A stretch of DNA of 33,033 nt from JBGSIZ01 sp041742255 (GCA_041742255.1 JBGSIZ010000034.1:1-33033), one strand, 5' to 3'; numbered from the stretch's first letter, positions 15,450-23,161 are shown. Program-made: numbers and translations. The notes: generated by a model from the sequence alone, not told the origin.

Positions 15450-15498
15450 TTGACAGCGGCATAAAATGTCCGGTATCGGTTGACCTGCGAAATATAAT
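15450..15498 (+). promoter_or_regulatory. Promoter region of the ethylmalonyl-CoA mutase gene
   Basis: A perfect -10 hexamer TATAAT is at 15493-15498, with the ATG 27 bases later, but no -35-like hexamer stands 16-18 bases before it. A perfect TTGACA is at 15450-15455, far too distant for that -10, and would itself need the poor GTATCG as its -10. Between them lies GCGGCATAAAATGTCCGG, which shares CATAAAAT and ATGTCCG with the inverted repeat upstream of ccr. Together this suggests an activator-dependent promoter. Confidence 0.45.
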
Positions 15499-15525
15499 TA
15501 CCGAACGACCTGAAACGGAGCCACC

Positions 15526-17493
15526 ATGCCGCAGATGCAAACAGACAAACCCTGGCTCTTTCGGACCTACGCGGGGCACTCGACGGCGACGGCCTCCAAC
15601 GCGCTCTATCGGGGAAACCTCGCCAAAGGACAAACCGGGCTGTCGGTGGCCTTCGACCTGCCTACGCAAACGGGCTATGACAGCGACCACGTCCTTGCGC
15701 GGGGCGAGGTCGGCAAGGTCGGCGTGCCGGTGTGCCATCTGGGGGACATGCGGGCGCTTTTCGCGGATATCCCGCTCGACCAGATGAACACCTCCATGAC
15801 CATCAACGCGACGGCGCCGTGGCTACTGGCGCTCTATATCGCGGTGGCGCAGGAACAAGGGGCCGATGTGTCGGCGCTTCAGGGCACGGTGCAGAACGAC
15901 ATCATCAAGGAATACCTGTCGCGCGGCACCTACATCTGCCCGCCCGCACCCAGCCTGCGCATGATCACGGACGTGGCGGCCTACACGCGGGCGCACCTGC
16001 CCAAATGGAACCCGATGAACGTCTGCAGCTATCACCTGCAAGAGGCCGGCGCGACCCCGGAACAGGAATTGGCCTTCGCACTCGCCACGGCCTGCGCCGT
16101 GCTGGACGACCTGCGGACCAAGGTGGCACCGGATGATTTCCCTGAAATGGTCGGGCGCATTTCGTTTTTCGTAAACGCAGGCATCCGCTTCGTGACCGAG
16201 CTGTGCAAAATGCGGGCCTTTGTCGAATTGTGGGACGAACTCTGCCAGAACCGCTACGGGGTTACGCAAGAAAAATACCGGCGTTTTCGGTATGGGGTGC
16301 AGGTCAATTCGCTTGGGCTGACAGAACAGCAACCTGAAAATAACGTCTATCGCATCCTGATAGAAATGCTGGCGGTAACGCTGTCGAAAAACGCGCGGGC
16401 GCGGGCCGTGCAATTGCCCGCCTGGAACGAAGCCCTGGGCCTCCCGCGCCCCTGGGATCAGCAATGGTCGCTGCGGATGCAACAAATCCTCGCCTATGAA
16501 ACCGACCTTCTGGAATACGACGACTTGTTCGACGGCAACCCGGCGATTGAACGCAAGGTGGAAACGCTCAAATCCGGGGCGCGGGCGGAACTGGCGCAGA
16601 TTGATGCGATGGGCGGTGCAGTGGGGGCCATCGACTATATGAAATCGCGATTGGTGGACAGCAATGCGGCGCGGATTGCGGGAATAGAAACCGGGGCGAC
16701 CACGGTTGTGGGCGTGAACAAATGGCAATTGGGGGAACCCTCGCCGCTCACGGCGGGCGACGACGCAATCATGGTCTGCGACCCGGCGGCCGAGGCGGAT
16801 CAGCTGTCGCGGCTTGCGGCATGGAAATCGTCGCGGGACGCAAACGCGGTGACATCGGCGCTCGCTGCGCTGCGACAGGCGGCAACGGACGGCAGTAATA
16901 TCATGCCCCCCTCCATCGCCTGCGCGCGGGCGGGGGTGACAACGGGGGAATGGGCGCATGAAATCCGGGCGGTATTCGGCCAATACCGAGGGCCGACAGG
17001 CGTGTCGCCCCACCCCACCAACCAGACCGAAGGGTTGGACGACATCCGGGCGCGGGTGGACGCGGTCAGCACGAAACTGGGGCGGAAACTCACGTTCCTG
17101 ATGGGCAAACCGGGGCTGGACGGACATTCCAACGGGGCGGAACAAATCGCGGCGCGGGCGCGCGATTGCGGCATGGCCATTCGCTATGACGGGATCCGGG
17201 TGACGCCTGCGGATATCGTGGAACAGGCACGGGAAACCGCACCGCATGTGATCGGGCTTTCCATTCTGTCAGGGTCGCATATTCCGCTTGTGACCGAAGT
17301 GGTAGAACGGCTGCGGGCGGCGGGGCTTGGGTCTATTCCGGTCGTGGCGGGGGGGATCATCCCGGACAATGACGCACAACATTTGCGCAATATCGGCGTG
17401 GCGCGGGTCTATTCGCCCAAGGATTTCCAACTGAACCGGATCATGGACGATATCGTTTCCTTGGCGGACACACCGGAAATCGCGGCGCAATAG
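15526..17493 (+). CDS. ecm: (2R)-ethylmalonyl-CoA mutase (MeaA)
   Basis: A 655-residue cytoplasmic, coenzyme-B12-dependent mutase that converts (2R)-ethylmalonyl-CoA to (2S)-methylsuccinyl-CoA in the ethylmalonyl-CoA pathway. The N-terminal 520 residues are the methylmalonyl-CoA-mutase-type barrel, with FDLPTQTGYD near 44-53 and TICPPAPSLRMI-like substrate-loop sequence near 140-150. The C-terminal B12-binding domain has the histidine ligand motif DGHSNG (D-x-H-x-x-G) near 531-536, and later GLSILSGSH and VVAGGIIP. Length and order match MeaA and not the longer MutB. GGAG precedes the ATG by seven bases. It is convergent with nothing and probably ends its own transcript before the H-NS-like gene. 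The partner ccr is 2 kb away on the other strand. Confidence 0.95.
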   Translation: MPQMQTDKPWLFRTYAGHSTATASNALYRGNLAKGQTGLSVAFDLPTQTGYDSDHVLARGEVGKVGVPVCHLGDMRALFADIPLDQMNTSMTINATAPWLLALYIAVAQEQGADVSALQGTVQNDIIKEYLSRGTYICPPAPSLRMITDVAAYTRAHLPKWNPMNVCSYHLQEAGATPEQELAFALATACAVLDDLRTKVAPDDFPEMVGRISFFVNAGIRFVTELCKMRAFVELWDELCQNRYGVTQEKYRRFRYGVQVNSLGLTEQQPENNVYRILIEMLAVTLSKNARARAVQLPAWNEALGLPRPWDQQWSLRMQQILAYETDLLEYDDLFDGNPAIERKVETLKSGARAELAQIDAMGGAVGAIDYMKSRLVDSNAARIAGIETGATTVVGVNKWQLGEPSPLTAGDDAIMVCDPAAEADQLSRLAAWKSSRDANAVTSALAALRQAATDGSNIMPPSIACARAGVTTGEWAHEIRAVFGQYRGPTGVSPHPTNQTEGLDDIRARVDAVSTKLGRKLTFLMGKPGLDGHSNGAEQIAARARDCGMAIRYDGIRVTPADIVEQARETAPHVIGLSILSGSHIPLVTEVVERLRAAGLGSIPVVAGGIIPDNDAQHLRNIGVARVYSPKDFQLNRIMDDIVSLADTPEIAAQ

Positions 17494-17595
17494 GCGCGAT
17501 AACAGAATAATTGCACTTTAATCCACATTGCGGCACAACTGGCGCAGGGTAATGGTGTGGCCTGTTGCGGCATATTCCGTAAATTGGAGAAGAAG

Positions 17596-17973
17596 ATGAA
17601 GATCGACCTCAAAGGCATGACCCGCAAAGAGCTTGAAAAGCTCAAGGGTCAGGTCGAAAAAGAACTCGAGAAATCGAACGAAAAAGACAAAAAGGCCGCG
17701 ATGGATGCGGCGGAAAAGGCCGTGGCCGCTCTCGGCTTTACACTCGCCGAATTGACGGGGGCCCCGGCACCCGTGCGGCGGGGTCGTCCGGCTGGCTCCA
17801 CCAACGCGGCCAAACCCCGCGCGAAATCGGCGGCCAAGGTGAAAACCCCCGGCGTGCCGCGCTACGCCAATCCGGCGAACGCGTCGGAAACATGGACCGG
17901 CAAAGGCCGTCAACCCGTCTGGTTCAAAGACGCGGTGGCAGCAGGCACCACGCCCGACAGCATGGCACTCTGA
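17596..17973 (+). CDS. H-NS-like nucleoid-associated protein
   Basis: A 125-residue DNA-binding protein of the H-NS/HvrA family, which bridges DNA and silences or tunes many promoters. Residues 1-50 form a charged coiled coil for oligomerisation (MTRKELEKLKGQVEKELEKSN). A basic linker contains RRGRPAGS, an AT-hook-like RGRP. The C-terminal DNA-binding signature is YANPANASETWTGKGRQPVWFKDAV, matching the TWTG-x-GR-x-P-x-W core of the family. The start at 17596 has GGAGAAGAAG directly upstream; the in-frame ATG at 17557 would add an unlikely cysteine-bearing leader. TTGCGGCA occurs twice in its leader (17528 and 17565). A strong hairpin lies between its stop and deoD. Confidence 0.92.
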   Translation: MKIDLKGMTRKELEKLKGQVEKELEKSNEKDKKAAMDAAEKAVAALGFTLAELTGAPAPVRRGRPAGSTNAAKPRAKSAAKVKTPGVPRYANPANASETWTGKGRQPVWFKDAVAAGTTPDSMAL

Positions 17974-17984
17974 CACTTGGCATC

Positions 17985-18032
17985 GGGGCCTCCGGTCTAT
18001 ACCCCTTGGGGGACACATAGACCGGAGGCTTC
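17985..18032 (+). promoter_or_regulatory. RNA hairpin enclosing the deoD ribosome binding site
   Basis: Bases 17985-18000 can pair with 18017-18032 in 16 consecutive pairs: 14 Watson-Crick and two G-U. The core CCTCCGGTCTAT / ATAGACCGGAGG is a perfect 12-bp match. The 16-base loop can itself form CCCC-TTG-GGGG. The GGAGG Shine-Dalgarno of deoD (18024-18028) lies wholly in the stem, and the ATG begins two bases after it. No T run follows, so a plain terminator is unlikely. The DNA form is also a candidate operator with 12-bp arms. Confidence 0.75.
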
Positions 18033-18033
18033 C

Positions 18034-18738
18034 ATGACCGTTCATATCGGCGCAAAACCCGGCGACATCGCCGAAACCGTTCTGATGCCCGGCGACCCCT
18101 ACCGGGCGAAATGGGCGGCGGAAACCTTCCTTGAAAATGCAACCTGCATCAATCAGGTGCGGGGGATGCTGGGGTTCACCGGCACATGGCACGGTCACCC
18201 CGTGACCATTCAGGGGTCGGGGATGGGTATGCCGTCGCTGTCCATCTATGCCAACGAACTGATCCGGGACTACAACGCGCAAACGCTGATCCGGATCGGG
18301 TCGTGCGGCGGGATGCAGGATCATGTGGGCATCCGGCATGTGATCCTCGCGATGACGGCGTCCACCATGTCCACACCGTCGCGGGGGATCTTCCGGGATC
18401 TGTCCTTTGCGCCCTGTGCGGATTACGGGCTACTGGCGGCGGCGGCGACGGCGGCATCGGCCATGGGGGTCACCACGCATGTGGGGGGCATCTATTCATC
18501 GGACGTGTTCTATGACGAACGGCCGGACCTGACGGCGGAAATGGAACGGCACGGGGTCCTCGGCGTCGAGATGGAAGCGGCCGAGCTCTACATCCTCGCG
18601 GCCCGCTACAAACGGCGGGCGCTGGCGGTTCTGACAGTATCGGACCATCTCAAAACCCATGAGGCGCTGCCGAGCGAAGACCGGGAACGGTCGTTCGGGG
18701 ACATGGTGCAGATCGCGCTACAGGCGGCCTTCGCCTGA
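18034..18738 (+). CDS. deoD: Purine nucleoside phosphorylase, hexameric DeoD type
   Basis: A 234-residue cytoplasmic phosphorylase of the hexameric NP-I family, with broad activity on 6-oxo- and 6-aminopurine nucleosides. Seen landmarks are HIGA near the start, MPGDPYRAK with the phosphate-binding Gly and Arg, NQVRGMLGFTG, LIRIGSCGG with the second phosphate Arg, the ribose-binding GVEMEAAELY and the base-binding Asp in VSDH. Length matches E. coli DeoD (239). The ATG at 18034 is set by GGAGG five bases upstream. An in-frame TTG at 17977 is unlikely because it would translate the leader hairpin. It follows the H-NS-like gene by 60 bases. Adenosine use would complement the PunA-type enzyme at 5371. 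Confidence 0.94.
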   Translation: MTVHIGAKPGDIAETVLMPGDPYRAKWAAETFLENATCINQVRGMLGFTGTWHGHPVTIQGSGMGMPSLSIYANELIRDYNAQTLIRIGSCGGMQDHVGIRHVILAMTASTMSTPSRGIFRDLSFAPCADYGLLAAAATAASAMGVTTHVGGIYSSDVFYDERPDLTAEMERHGVLGVEMEAAELYILAARYKRRALAVLTVSDHLKTHEALPSEDRERSFGDMVQIALQAAFA

Positions 18739-18744
18739 GGTAGC

Positions 18745-18770
18745 GGGCGCGCGTCACCGACCGCGCGCCC
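18745..18770 (+). terminator. GC-rich hairpin after deoD
   Basis: GGGCGCGCG at 18745-18753 pairs perfectly with CGCGCGCCC at 18762-18770 across an 8-base loop, six bases after the deoD stop. The tail is CAAAAC rather than a T run, so it is probably a 3'-end stabiliser or a Rho-dependent pause site. The convergent sdhB transcript would meet it from the other side. Confidence 0.5.
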
Positions 18771-18779
18771 CAAAACGAC

Positions 18780-18812
18780 ACCGACGCGATACCGACGGAA
18801 AACCGACGCAAA
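18780..18812. repeat. Three tandem 11-bp repeats beginning ACCGACG
   Basis: ACCGACG recurs at 18780, 18791 and 18802, exactly 11 bp apart. The units are ACCGACGCGAT, ACCGACGGAAA and ACCGACGCAAA. The period is about one DNA turn, which would put each copy on the same helix face. They sit in the convergent gap between deoD and sdhB. Confidence 0.6.
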
Positions 18813-18839
18813 ATCACAGCACCCCAAAGGGCCGCTGTG
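18810..18839 (-). terminator. Intrinsic terminator of the sdh operon
   Basis: On the minus strand CACAGC (18834-18839) pairs with GCTGTG (18815-18820), with an inner CCC-TTT-GGG, followed by ATTTTG. It lies seven bases beyond the sdhB stop codon, in the right place and orientation to end the sdh transcript. The mismatch between the outer and inner stems makes it moderate in strength. Confidence 0.55.
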
Positions 18840-18845
18840 CCGCCC

Positions 18846-19625
18846 TCACACCACCCGTTCGACCATCATCTTCTTGATGCTGGCAATCGCCTTGGCAGGG
18901 TTCAGGCCCTTGGGGCAGGTCTTGGCGCAGTTCATGATCGTGTGGCAGCGATACAGCTTGAACGGGTCCTCCAACTCGTCCAACCGCTCGCCCGTGGCCT
19001 CATCCCGGCTGTCGATGATCCAGCGATAGGCGTGCAGCAACGCGGCCGGGCCGAGGTAGCGGTCACCGTTCCACCAATAGCTGGGGCAGGACGTGGAACA
19101 GCAGGCGCACATCACACATTCATACAACCCGTCCAGCTTCTTGCGGTCGTCGATGGACTGTTTCCACTCCTTGGCGGGGCGGTTGGTCTTGGTTTCCAGC
19201 CACGGCATGACGCTGGCATGCTGGGCATAGAAATGGGTCAGATCGGGGATCAGATCCTTGATGACGGGCATATGGGGGAGCGGGTAAATCTTCACGTCGC
19301 CCCGGATTTCATCCATGCCATAGATGCAGGCAAGGGTGTTGATCCCGTCGATATTCATGGCACAAGACCCGCAAATCCCCTCGCGACAGGACCGGCGGAA
19401 TGTCAGGGTCGGATCAATCTCGTTCTTGATCTTGATCAGGGCGTCCAGAACCATCGGGCCGCAGGCGTCCATATCCACGAAATAGGTGTCCAACCGAGGG
19501 GTTTTGCCATCGTCGGGGTTCCAGCGATAAATCGTGAATTTCCGAACGTTCTTGGCACCTTCCGGCTTTGGCCATGTCTTGCCAACGGTGATGCGGCTGT
19601 TCTTGGGAAGGGTCAGTTGAACCAT
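18846..19625 (-). CDS. sdhB: Succinate dehydrogenase iron-sulfur subunit
   Basis: A 259-residue membrane-peripheral subunit that passes electrons from FADH2 to ubiquinone in complex II. The [2Fe-2S] ligands are Cys80, Cys85, Cys88 and Cys100 (CREGICGSC). The [4Fe-4S] motif is Cys170, Cys173, Cys176 and Cys180 (CVMCACCSTSC). The [3Fe-4S] ligands are Cys227, Cys233 and Cys237 (CHTIMNCAKTC). Length is normal for alphaproteobacteria. It is the last gene of the minus-strand sdh operon but is separated from sdhA by three extra genes, a SUFU-domain protein and two small lipoproteins, all closely spaced. Confidence 0.97.
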   Translation of the reverse strand: MVQLTLPKNSRITVGKTWPKPEGAKNVRKFTIYRWNPDDGKTPRLDTYFVDMDACGPMVLDALIKIKNEIDPTLTFRRSCREGICGSCAMNIDGINTLACIYGMDEIRGDVKIYPLPHMPVIKDLIPDLTHFYAQHASVMPWLETKTNRPAKEWKQSIDDRKKLDGLYECVMCACCSTSCPSYWWNGDRYLGPAALLHAYRWIIDSRDEATGERLDELEDPFKLYRCHTIMNCAKTCPKGLNPAKAIASIKKMMVERVV

Positions 19626-19646
19626 GTTCGTGCTCCGGATAAAGGG

Positions 19647-19973
19647 TCAGGCGCCCAAGGATGCGGTGGCGCAGGTGACCGTTTCGGGCCGCGCCAGAAT
19701 GTCGGATGTCAGACGGATGGTGTCGGCGTCGGCACCGGTCGCGCGGGCCAGCGTGAACAGTTCGGTGGCGCTGGCGTTGTCGATGATGCAATTGGCAAGA
19801 GCGACACCGGTCGGGCCGGGCACCTGTGCCGAGACGATTGGGGTCACCACGGCGCGGGCGGCGGCGCGGGCGGCGTCGTTGGACATTTCCTGAACAGCAG
19901 GGGTGGCCGCCACACAAGCGGACAGCGCGGCAAGGGTCAGGCCCATCAGGGTCAATCGTGCAGTGGTTTTCAT
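19647..19973 (-). CDS. Small lipoprotein in the sdh operon
   Basis: A 108-residue protein with a lipoprotein signal peptide (MKTTARLTLMGLTLAALSAC, lipobox LSAC, Cys20). The mature part is alanine-rich and helical with two cysteines (NCIIDNAS and VTCATAS). No functional family is recognised. Two in-frame starts exist; the ATG at 19973 is preferred because GAGGAG stands six bases before it, while the ATG at 19979 abuts that ribosome site. It lies 10 bases after the preceding lipoprotein gene and 21 bases before sdhB, so it is certainly co-transcribed. Confidence 0.8.
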   Translation of the reverse strand: MKTTARLTLMGLTLAALSACVAATPAVQEMSNDAARAAARAVVTPIVSAQVPGPTGVALANCIIDNASATELFTLARATGADADTIRLTSDILARPETVTCATASLGA

Positions 19974-19983
19974 CGTCATCTCC

Positions 19984-20280
19984 TCAGATATTGCGCAACA
20001 CGGGGGGCCGGATCGGCTCTTGCCCGCTGCGTCTGCGGACACACTCCCGGTACACCTCCAGCGGATCGCGGCCTGCCAGAAAATCACTGGACAGACCCAC
20101 CTCCACAGATGTGCTGGGGCCCGAATTCGAATTTACGCCGACGGTGACCCGTCCGGTAGGGCCTTGTGCGGCGCGGGCCTGTTCTTCGCAGATATCCGCC
20201 GCCGCTTCGGGCGACAGCATGACGGGGGCGCAGGCGGTTGCAACCAATCCCATCGCCACAAAAAGCAATACCCGCATCAT
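19984..20280 (-). CDS. Small lipoprotein following the SUFU-domain gene
   Basis: A 98-residue protein beginning MMRVLLFVAMGLVATAC, a lipoprotein signal peptide with lipobox VATAC and Cys17. The mature region is short, with a helical EAAADICEEQARAAQ segment and a conserved-looking EVYRECVRRRSGQEPI end, and two further cysteines. I do not recognise a family. Its start overlaps the stop of the SUFU-domain gene by four bases (ATGA), so the two are translationally coupled. Confidence 0.78.
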   Translation of the reverse strand: MMRVLLFVAMGLVATACAPVMLSPEAAADICEEQARAAQGPTGRVTVGVNSNSGPSTSVEVGLSSDFLAGRDPLEVYRECVRRRSGQEPIRPPVLRNI

Positions 20281-20966
20281 GTCGCCTCATTCATAACAGA
20301 TGGTCGTTTCAGGTCGAATGTATGATCAATACGCGCCTCGGCCAGTCGGCGGAACAACGCGACGCCGCCTTGCGACTGGGCATAGGCGCATTCATCGGCA
20401 TGAATGGGGATCAACTGGAAATAGTTGACCTGAACACCATCAGCAACGACGACGGTCGCCTGTTCATCCTGCAAAAACAACGGCCACCACAACAAGATCG
20501 CCGTCATTTCGCTGTCAGGCGCAATCGCAGCATCAAGGTTGATCGTGTGCGATACGGCAACCGACGTTCCGGCAAGGTGCGGATACCGTGCAACTTTCTT
20601 GAGGGCGGCCAATGGGTGAAAATGGGCCTCTCCACCAACAACACCCTTGGCGGGGTCCAGCCCCGGCCAGTCGCCGGGCAGGGTCACCAGCAGTTCCGCC
20701 CGCGACCATGTTGCGGCGTCCGGCACGTCCTGCGGTGTGGTCATTTCCTTGGCCGACATGCCAAGGGTCGCCACCACCCAGAAATCGCGCTCTTGGGTCG
20801 GGGCATAGGGAACAAGGTCGAGATGCACACCGTCTGACAGGATTTCGTGAAACACATTCGGCGCTGGTCCAATAAATTGGGCCAGATGCGGTTCAACCGC
20901 CGCCAGCACGGCATCCGCCCGGTGATCGCCAAACAGGTTTCCGCCGGTATCGTCGCGCGCGGTCAT
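20277..20966 (-). CDS. Suppressor-of-fused (SUFU) domain protein
   Basis: A 229-residue soluble cytoplasmic protein. The central part reads FHEILSDGVHLDLVPYAPTQERDFWVVATLGMSAKEM, which is the core pattern of the SUFU domain, then ELLVTLPGDW and a C-terminal FQLIPIHADECAYAQSQG strand-helix unit also seen in bacterial SUFU proteins. In animals SUFU restrains Gli transcription factors. In bacteria it occurs widely but its role is not established, and it is often near toxin-immunity genes. Here the start overlaps the sdhA stop by one base (TGATG) and its stop overlaps the next gene. It is therefore embedded in a respiratory-enzyme operon, an unusual setting that gives no obvious function. Confidence 0.8.
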   Translation of the reverse strand: MTARDDTGGNLFGDHRADAVLAAVEPHLAQFIGPAPNVFHEILSDGVHLDLVPYAPTQERDFWVVATLGMSAKEMTTPQDVPDAATWSRAELLVTLPGDWPGLDPAKGVVGGEAHFHPLAALKKVARYPHLAGTSVAVSHTINLDAAIAPDSEMTAILLWWPLFLQDEQATVVVADGVQVNYFQLIPIHADECAYAQSQGGVALFRRLAEARIDHTFDLKRPSVMNEAT

Positions 20967-22771
20967 CAGAACGTCCGCACTTTGGGTTGGATTTTCTTCA
21001 GACTGATCCCGCCCTCGGCCTCGGTGGTGAGGGGGGTGGTGACGACGCCGCGATGGCTCAACGCCACCTTGTTGCCATCTACGCGGGAAATCGTGTGCAC
21101 GCGCCAGTTTTCATCGTCGCGCTTGGGGAAATCCTCGTGGGCATGGGCACCCCGGCTTTCGTGGCGGGCTTCGGCACCGGCGATGGTGGCCAAGGCGTTG
21201 GGCATCAGATTGCCCAGCTCAAGCGTCTCCATCAGGTCGGAGTTCCAGATCAACGACCGGTCGGTGACCTTCAGATCGTCCATCTTTCCGGCGATGGCGG
21301 TCATCTTGTCCAGACCTTCTTTCATGGTCTTGGCGGTGCGGAACACGGCGGCATCGGCCTGCATGGTCTTTTGCATTTCCAGACGCAATTCGGCGGTGCC
21401 GGTGGTGCCGCTGGCATGGCGAACACGGTCGAACCGGTCAAAAACGGCGTCGATGGCGGCTTTGGTCGGGGCCTGCGTGGCAGTATCGGGGTTCACCACC
21501 TTGCCCGCACGGATCGCGGCGGCACGGCCAAACACCACAAGGTCGATCAGCGAATTGGACCCAAGACGGTTCGCACCATGCACGGACGCACACCCGGCCT
21601 CGCCCACGGCCATCAATCCGGGGACAATGGCGTTCGGGTCGGTGGCGGTGGGGTTGATGACCTCGCCCCAGTAATTCGTGGGGATGCCGCCCATGTTATA
21701 GTGAACGGTGGGCAAAACCGGGATCGGTTCCTTGGTGACATCGACACCGGCAAAGATTTTGGCGCTTTCGGAAATGCCGGGCAAACGTTCATGCAACGCG
21801 GCCTTGGGCAGATGGTTCAGGTTCAGGTGGATATGATCGGCCCCTTTGCCCACGCCACGGCCTTCGCGGATTTCCATGGTCATGCAGCGGGACACGAAAT
21901 CGCGTGGGGCAAGATCCTTGTAGGTCGGGGCATAGCGTTCCATGAACCGCTCGCCTTCGGAATTGGTCAGATACCCGCCTTCGCCGCGCGCCCCTTCGGT
22001 GATCAGACAGCCCGCACCGTAAATCCCGGTGGGGTGGAATTGGACGAATTCCATATCCTGCAAGGCAAGGCCGGCACGGGCAACCATCCCGCCGCCGTCG
22101 CCAGTGCAGGTGTGGGCGCTGGTCGCGCTGAAATACGCGCGGCCATAGCCGCCAGTGGCCAGCACAACGGTCTTGGCATTGAACACATGCATGGTGCCAT
22201 CATCGAGCTTCCACGCCACGACCCCGTTGCAGGTGCCATCCTCGGACATCAACAGGTCAAGGGCGAAATATTCGATATAAAACTCGGCCTTCTGTTTGAG
22301 GCTCTGGCCATACAGCGTGTGCAAAATGGCGTGGCCGGTGCGGTCTGCGGCGGCACAGGTGCGTTGCACCGGGGGGCCTTCACCAAATTCGGTGGTGTGG
22401 CCGCCAAACGGGCGCTGGTAAATCTTGCCTTCTTCGGTGCGGCTGAACGGAACGCCGTAATGTTCCAGCTCGTACACGGCCTTGGGCGCCTCGCGGGCCA
22501 GATATTCCATGGCGTCGGTATCGCCCAGATAATCGGACCCCTTCACGGTGTCGAACATGTGCCACTGCCAGCTGTCGGGGCCCATATTGCCCAGGGACGC
22601 GGCGATGCCACCTTGGGCCGCGACGGTGTGGGACCGGGTCGGAAACACCTTGGTGATGCAGGCGGTGCGCAACCCCTGTTCAGCCATCCCAAGGGTGGCG
22701 CGCAACCCGGCACCACCGGCACCAACCACCACGACATCATAATCGTGGGTTTCATATTCATAAGCAGCCAT
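20966..22771 (-). CDS. sdhA: Succinate dehydrogenase flavoprotein subunit
   Basis: A 601-residue catalytic subunit that oxidises succinate to fumarate, anchored to the inner face of the cytoplasmic membrane by SdhCD. The FAD-binding Rossmann motif VVVVGAGGAGLRA is at residues 13-25. The covalent flavin histidine is His48 in RSHTVAAQGG. Substrate-site sequence is visible as TGDGGGM, FHPTGIYGAGCLITEGARGEGG and, later, GANRLGSNSLIDLVVFGR. Length is typical. The gene follows sdhD by 18 bases and runs directly into the SUFU-domain gene with a one-base overlap. Confidence 0.97.
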   Translation of the reverse strand: MAAYEYETHDYDVVVVGAGGAGLRATLGMAEQGLRTACITKVFPTRSHTVAAQGGIAASLGNMGPDSWQWHMFDTVKGSDYLGDTDAMEYLAREAPKAVYELEHYGVPFSRTEEGKIYQRPFGGHTTEFGEGPPVQRTCAAADRTGHAILHTLYGQSLKQKAEFYIEYFALDLLMSEDGTCNGVVAWKLDDGTMHVFNAKTVVLATGGYGRAYFSATSAHTCTGDGGGMVARAGLALQDMEFVQFHPTGIYGAGCLITEGARGEGGYLTNSEGERFMERYAPTYKDLAPRDFVSRCMTMEIREGRGVGKGADHIHLNLNHLPKAALHERLPGISESAKIFAGVDVTKEPIPVLPTVHYNMGGIPTNYWGEVINPTATDPNAIVPGLMAVGEAGCASVHGANRLGSNSLIDLVVFGRAAAIRAGKVVNPDTATQAPTKAAIDAVFDRFDRVRHASGTTGTAELRLEMQKTMQADAAVFRTAKTMKEGLDKMTAIAGKMDDLKVTDRSLIWNSDLMETLELGNLMPNALATIAGAEARHESRGAHAHEDFPKRDDENWRVHTISRVDGNKVALSHRGVVTTPLTTEAEGGISLKKIQPKVRTF

Positions 22772-22789
22772 AACGTCTTGCGCTCCGGT

Positions 22790-23161
22790 TCAGAGGGCCA
22801 CGCGCACGATGGCAAACAGGCCAACGGCAGCAGCGGTGTAACTCAGGCAGGTCATGCCGATGATGGCGGCCTTGCGGGCAAAACCGTGGACATAATCCTC
22901 GATCAGAACGCGGACGCCCATGTTGAAATGGACAAACCCGACCAGCAGGGTCAGGATGCCCACAATGGCGGGAAACGGGCGGGCGTAATAGGCGACGGCG
23001 GCGTCGTATTCCATGCCCAGCGCGTAACCGAACGTGAACACGAACAGCGGGATCAACCCGCACAACCCCACCGACGTCACCATCATGCGCCAGTGGTCCA
23101 GGGTGCCCGTCTTGGCGGACCCAAGGCCCGCGGCGCGTTTTGCGTCTGTCAGATATGCCAT
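22790..23161 (-). CDS. sdhD: Succinate dehydrogenase membrane anchor subunit D
   Basis: A 123-residue membrane protein with three predicted spans (about 29-48, 61-81 and 97-120), one of the two anchors of complex II. HWRMM near residue 23 and the segment HFNMGVRVLIEDYVHG before the last span are typical of SdhD; the Asp-Tyr pair in DYVHG corresponds to the conserved quinone-site region. It lies 13 bases after sdhC and 18 bases before sdhA. Confidence 0.93.
   Translation of the reverse strand: MAYLTDAKRAAGLGSAKTGTLDHWRMMVTSVGLCGLIPLFVFTFGYALGMEYDAAVAYYARPFPAIVGILTLLVGFVHFNMGVRVLIEDYVHGFARKAAIIGMTCLSYTAAAVGLFAIVRVAL

Noticed and set aside
15390..15525. Cobalamin riboswitch before the B12-dependent mutase
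   Set aside because: The gap is only 136 bases, is shared with a divergent gene, and contains no recognisable B12-box. Moreover such riboswitches control B12 synthesis or uptake more than mutases of this kind.
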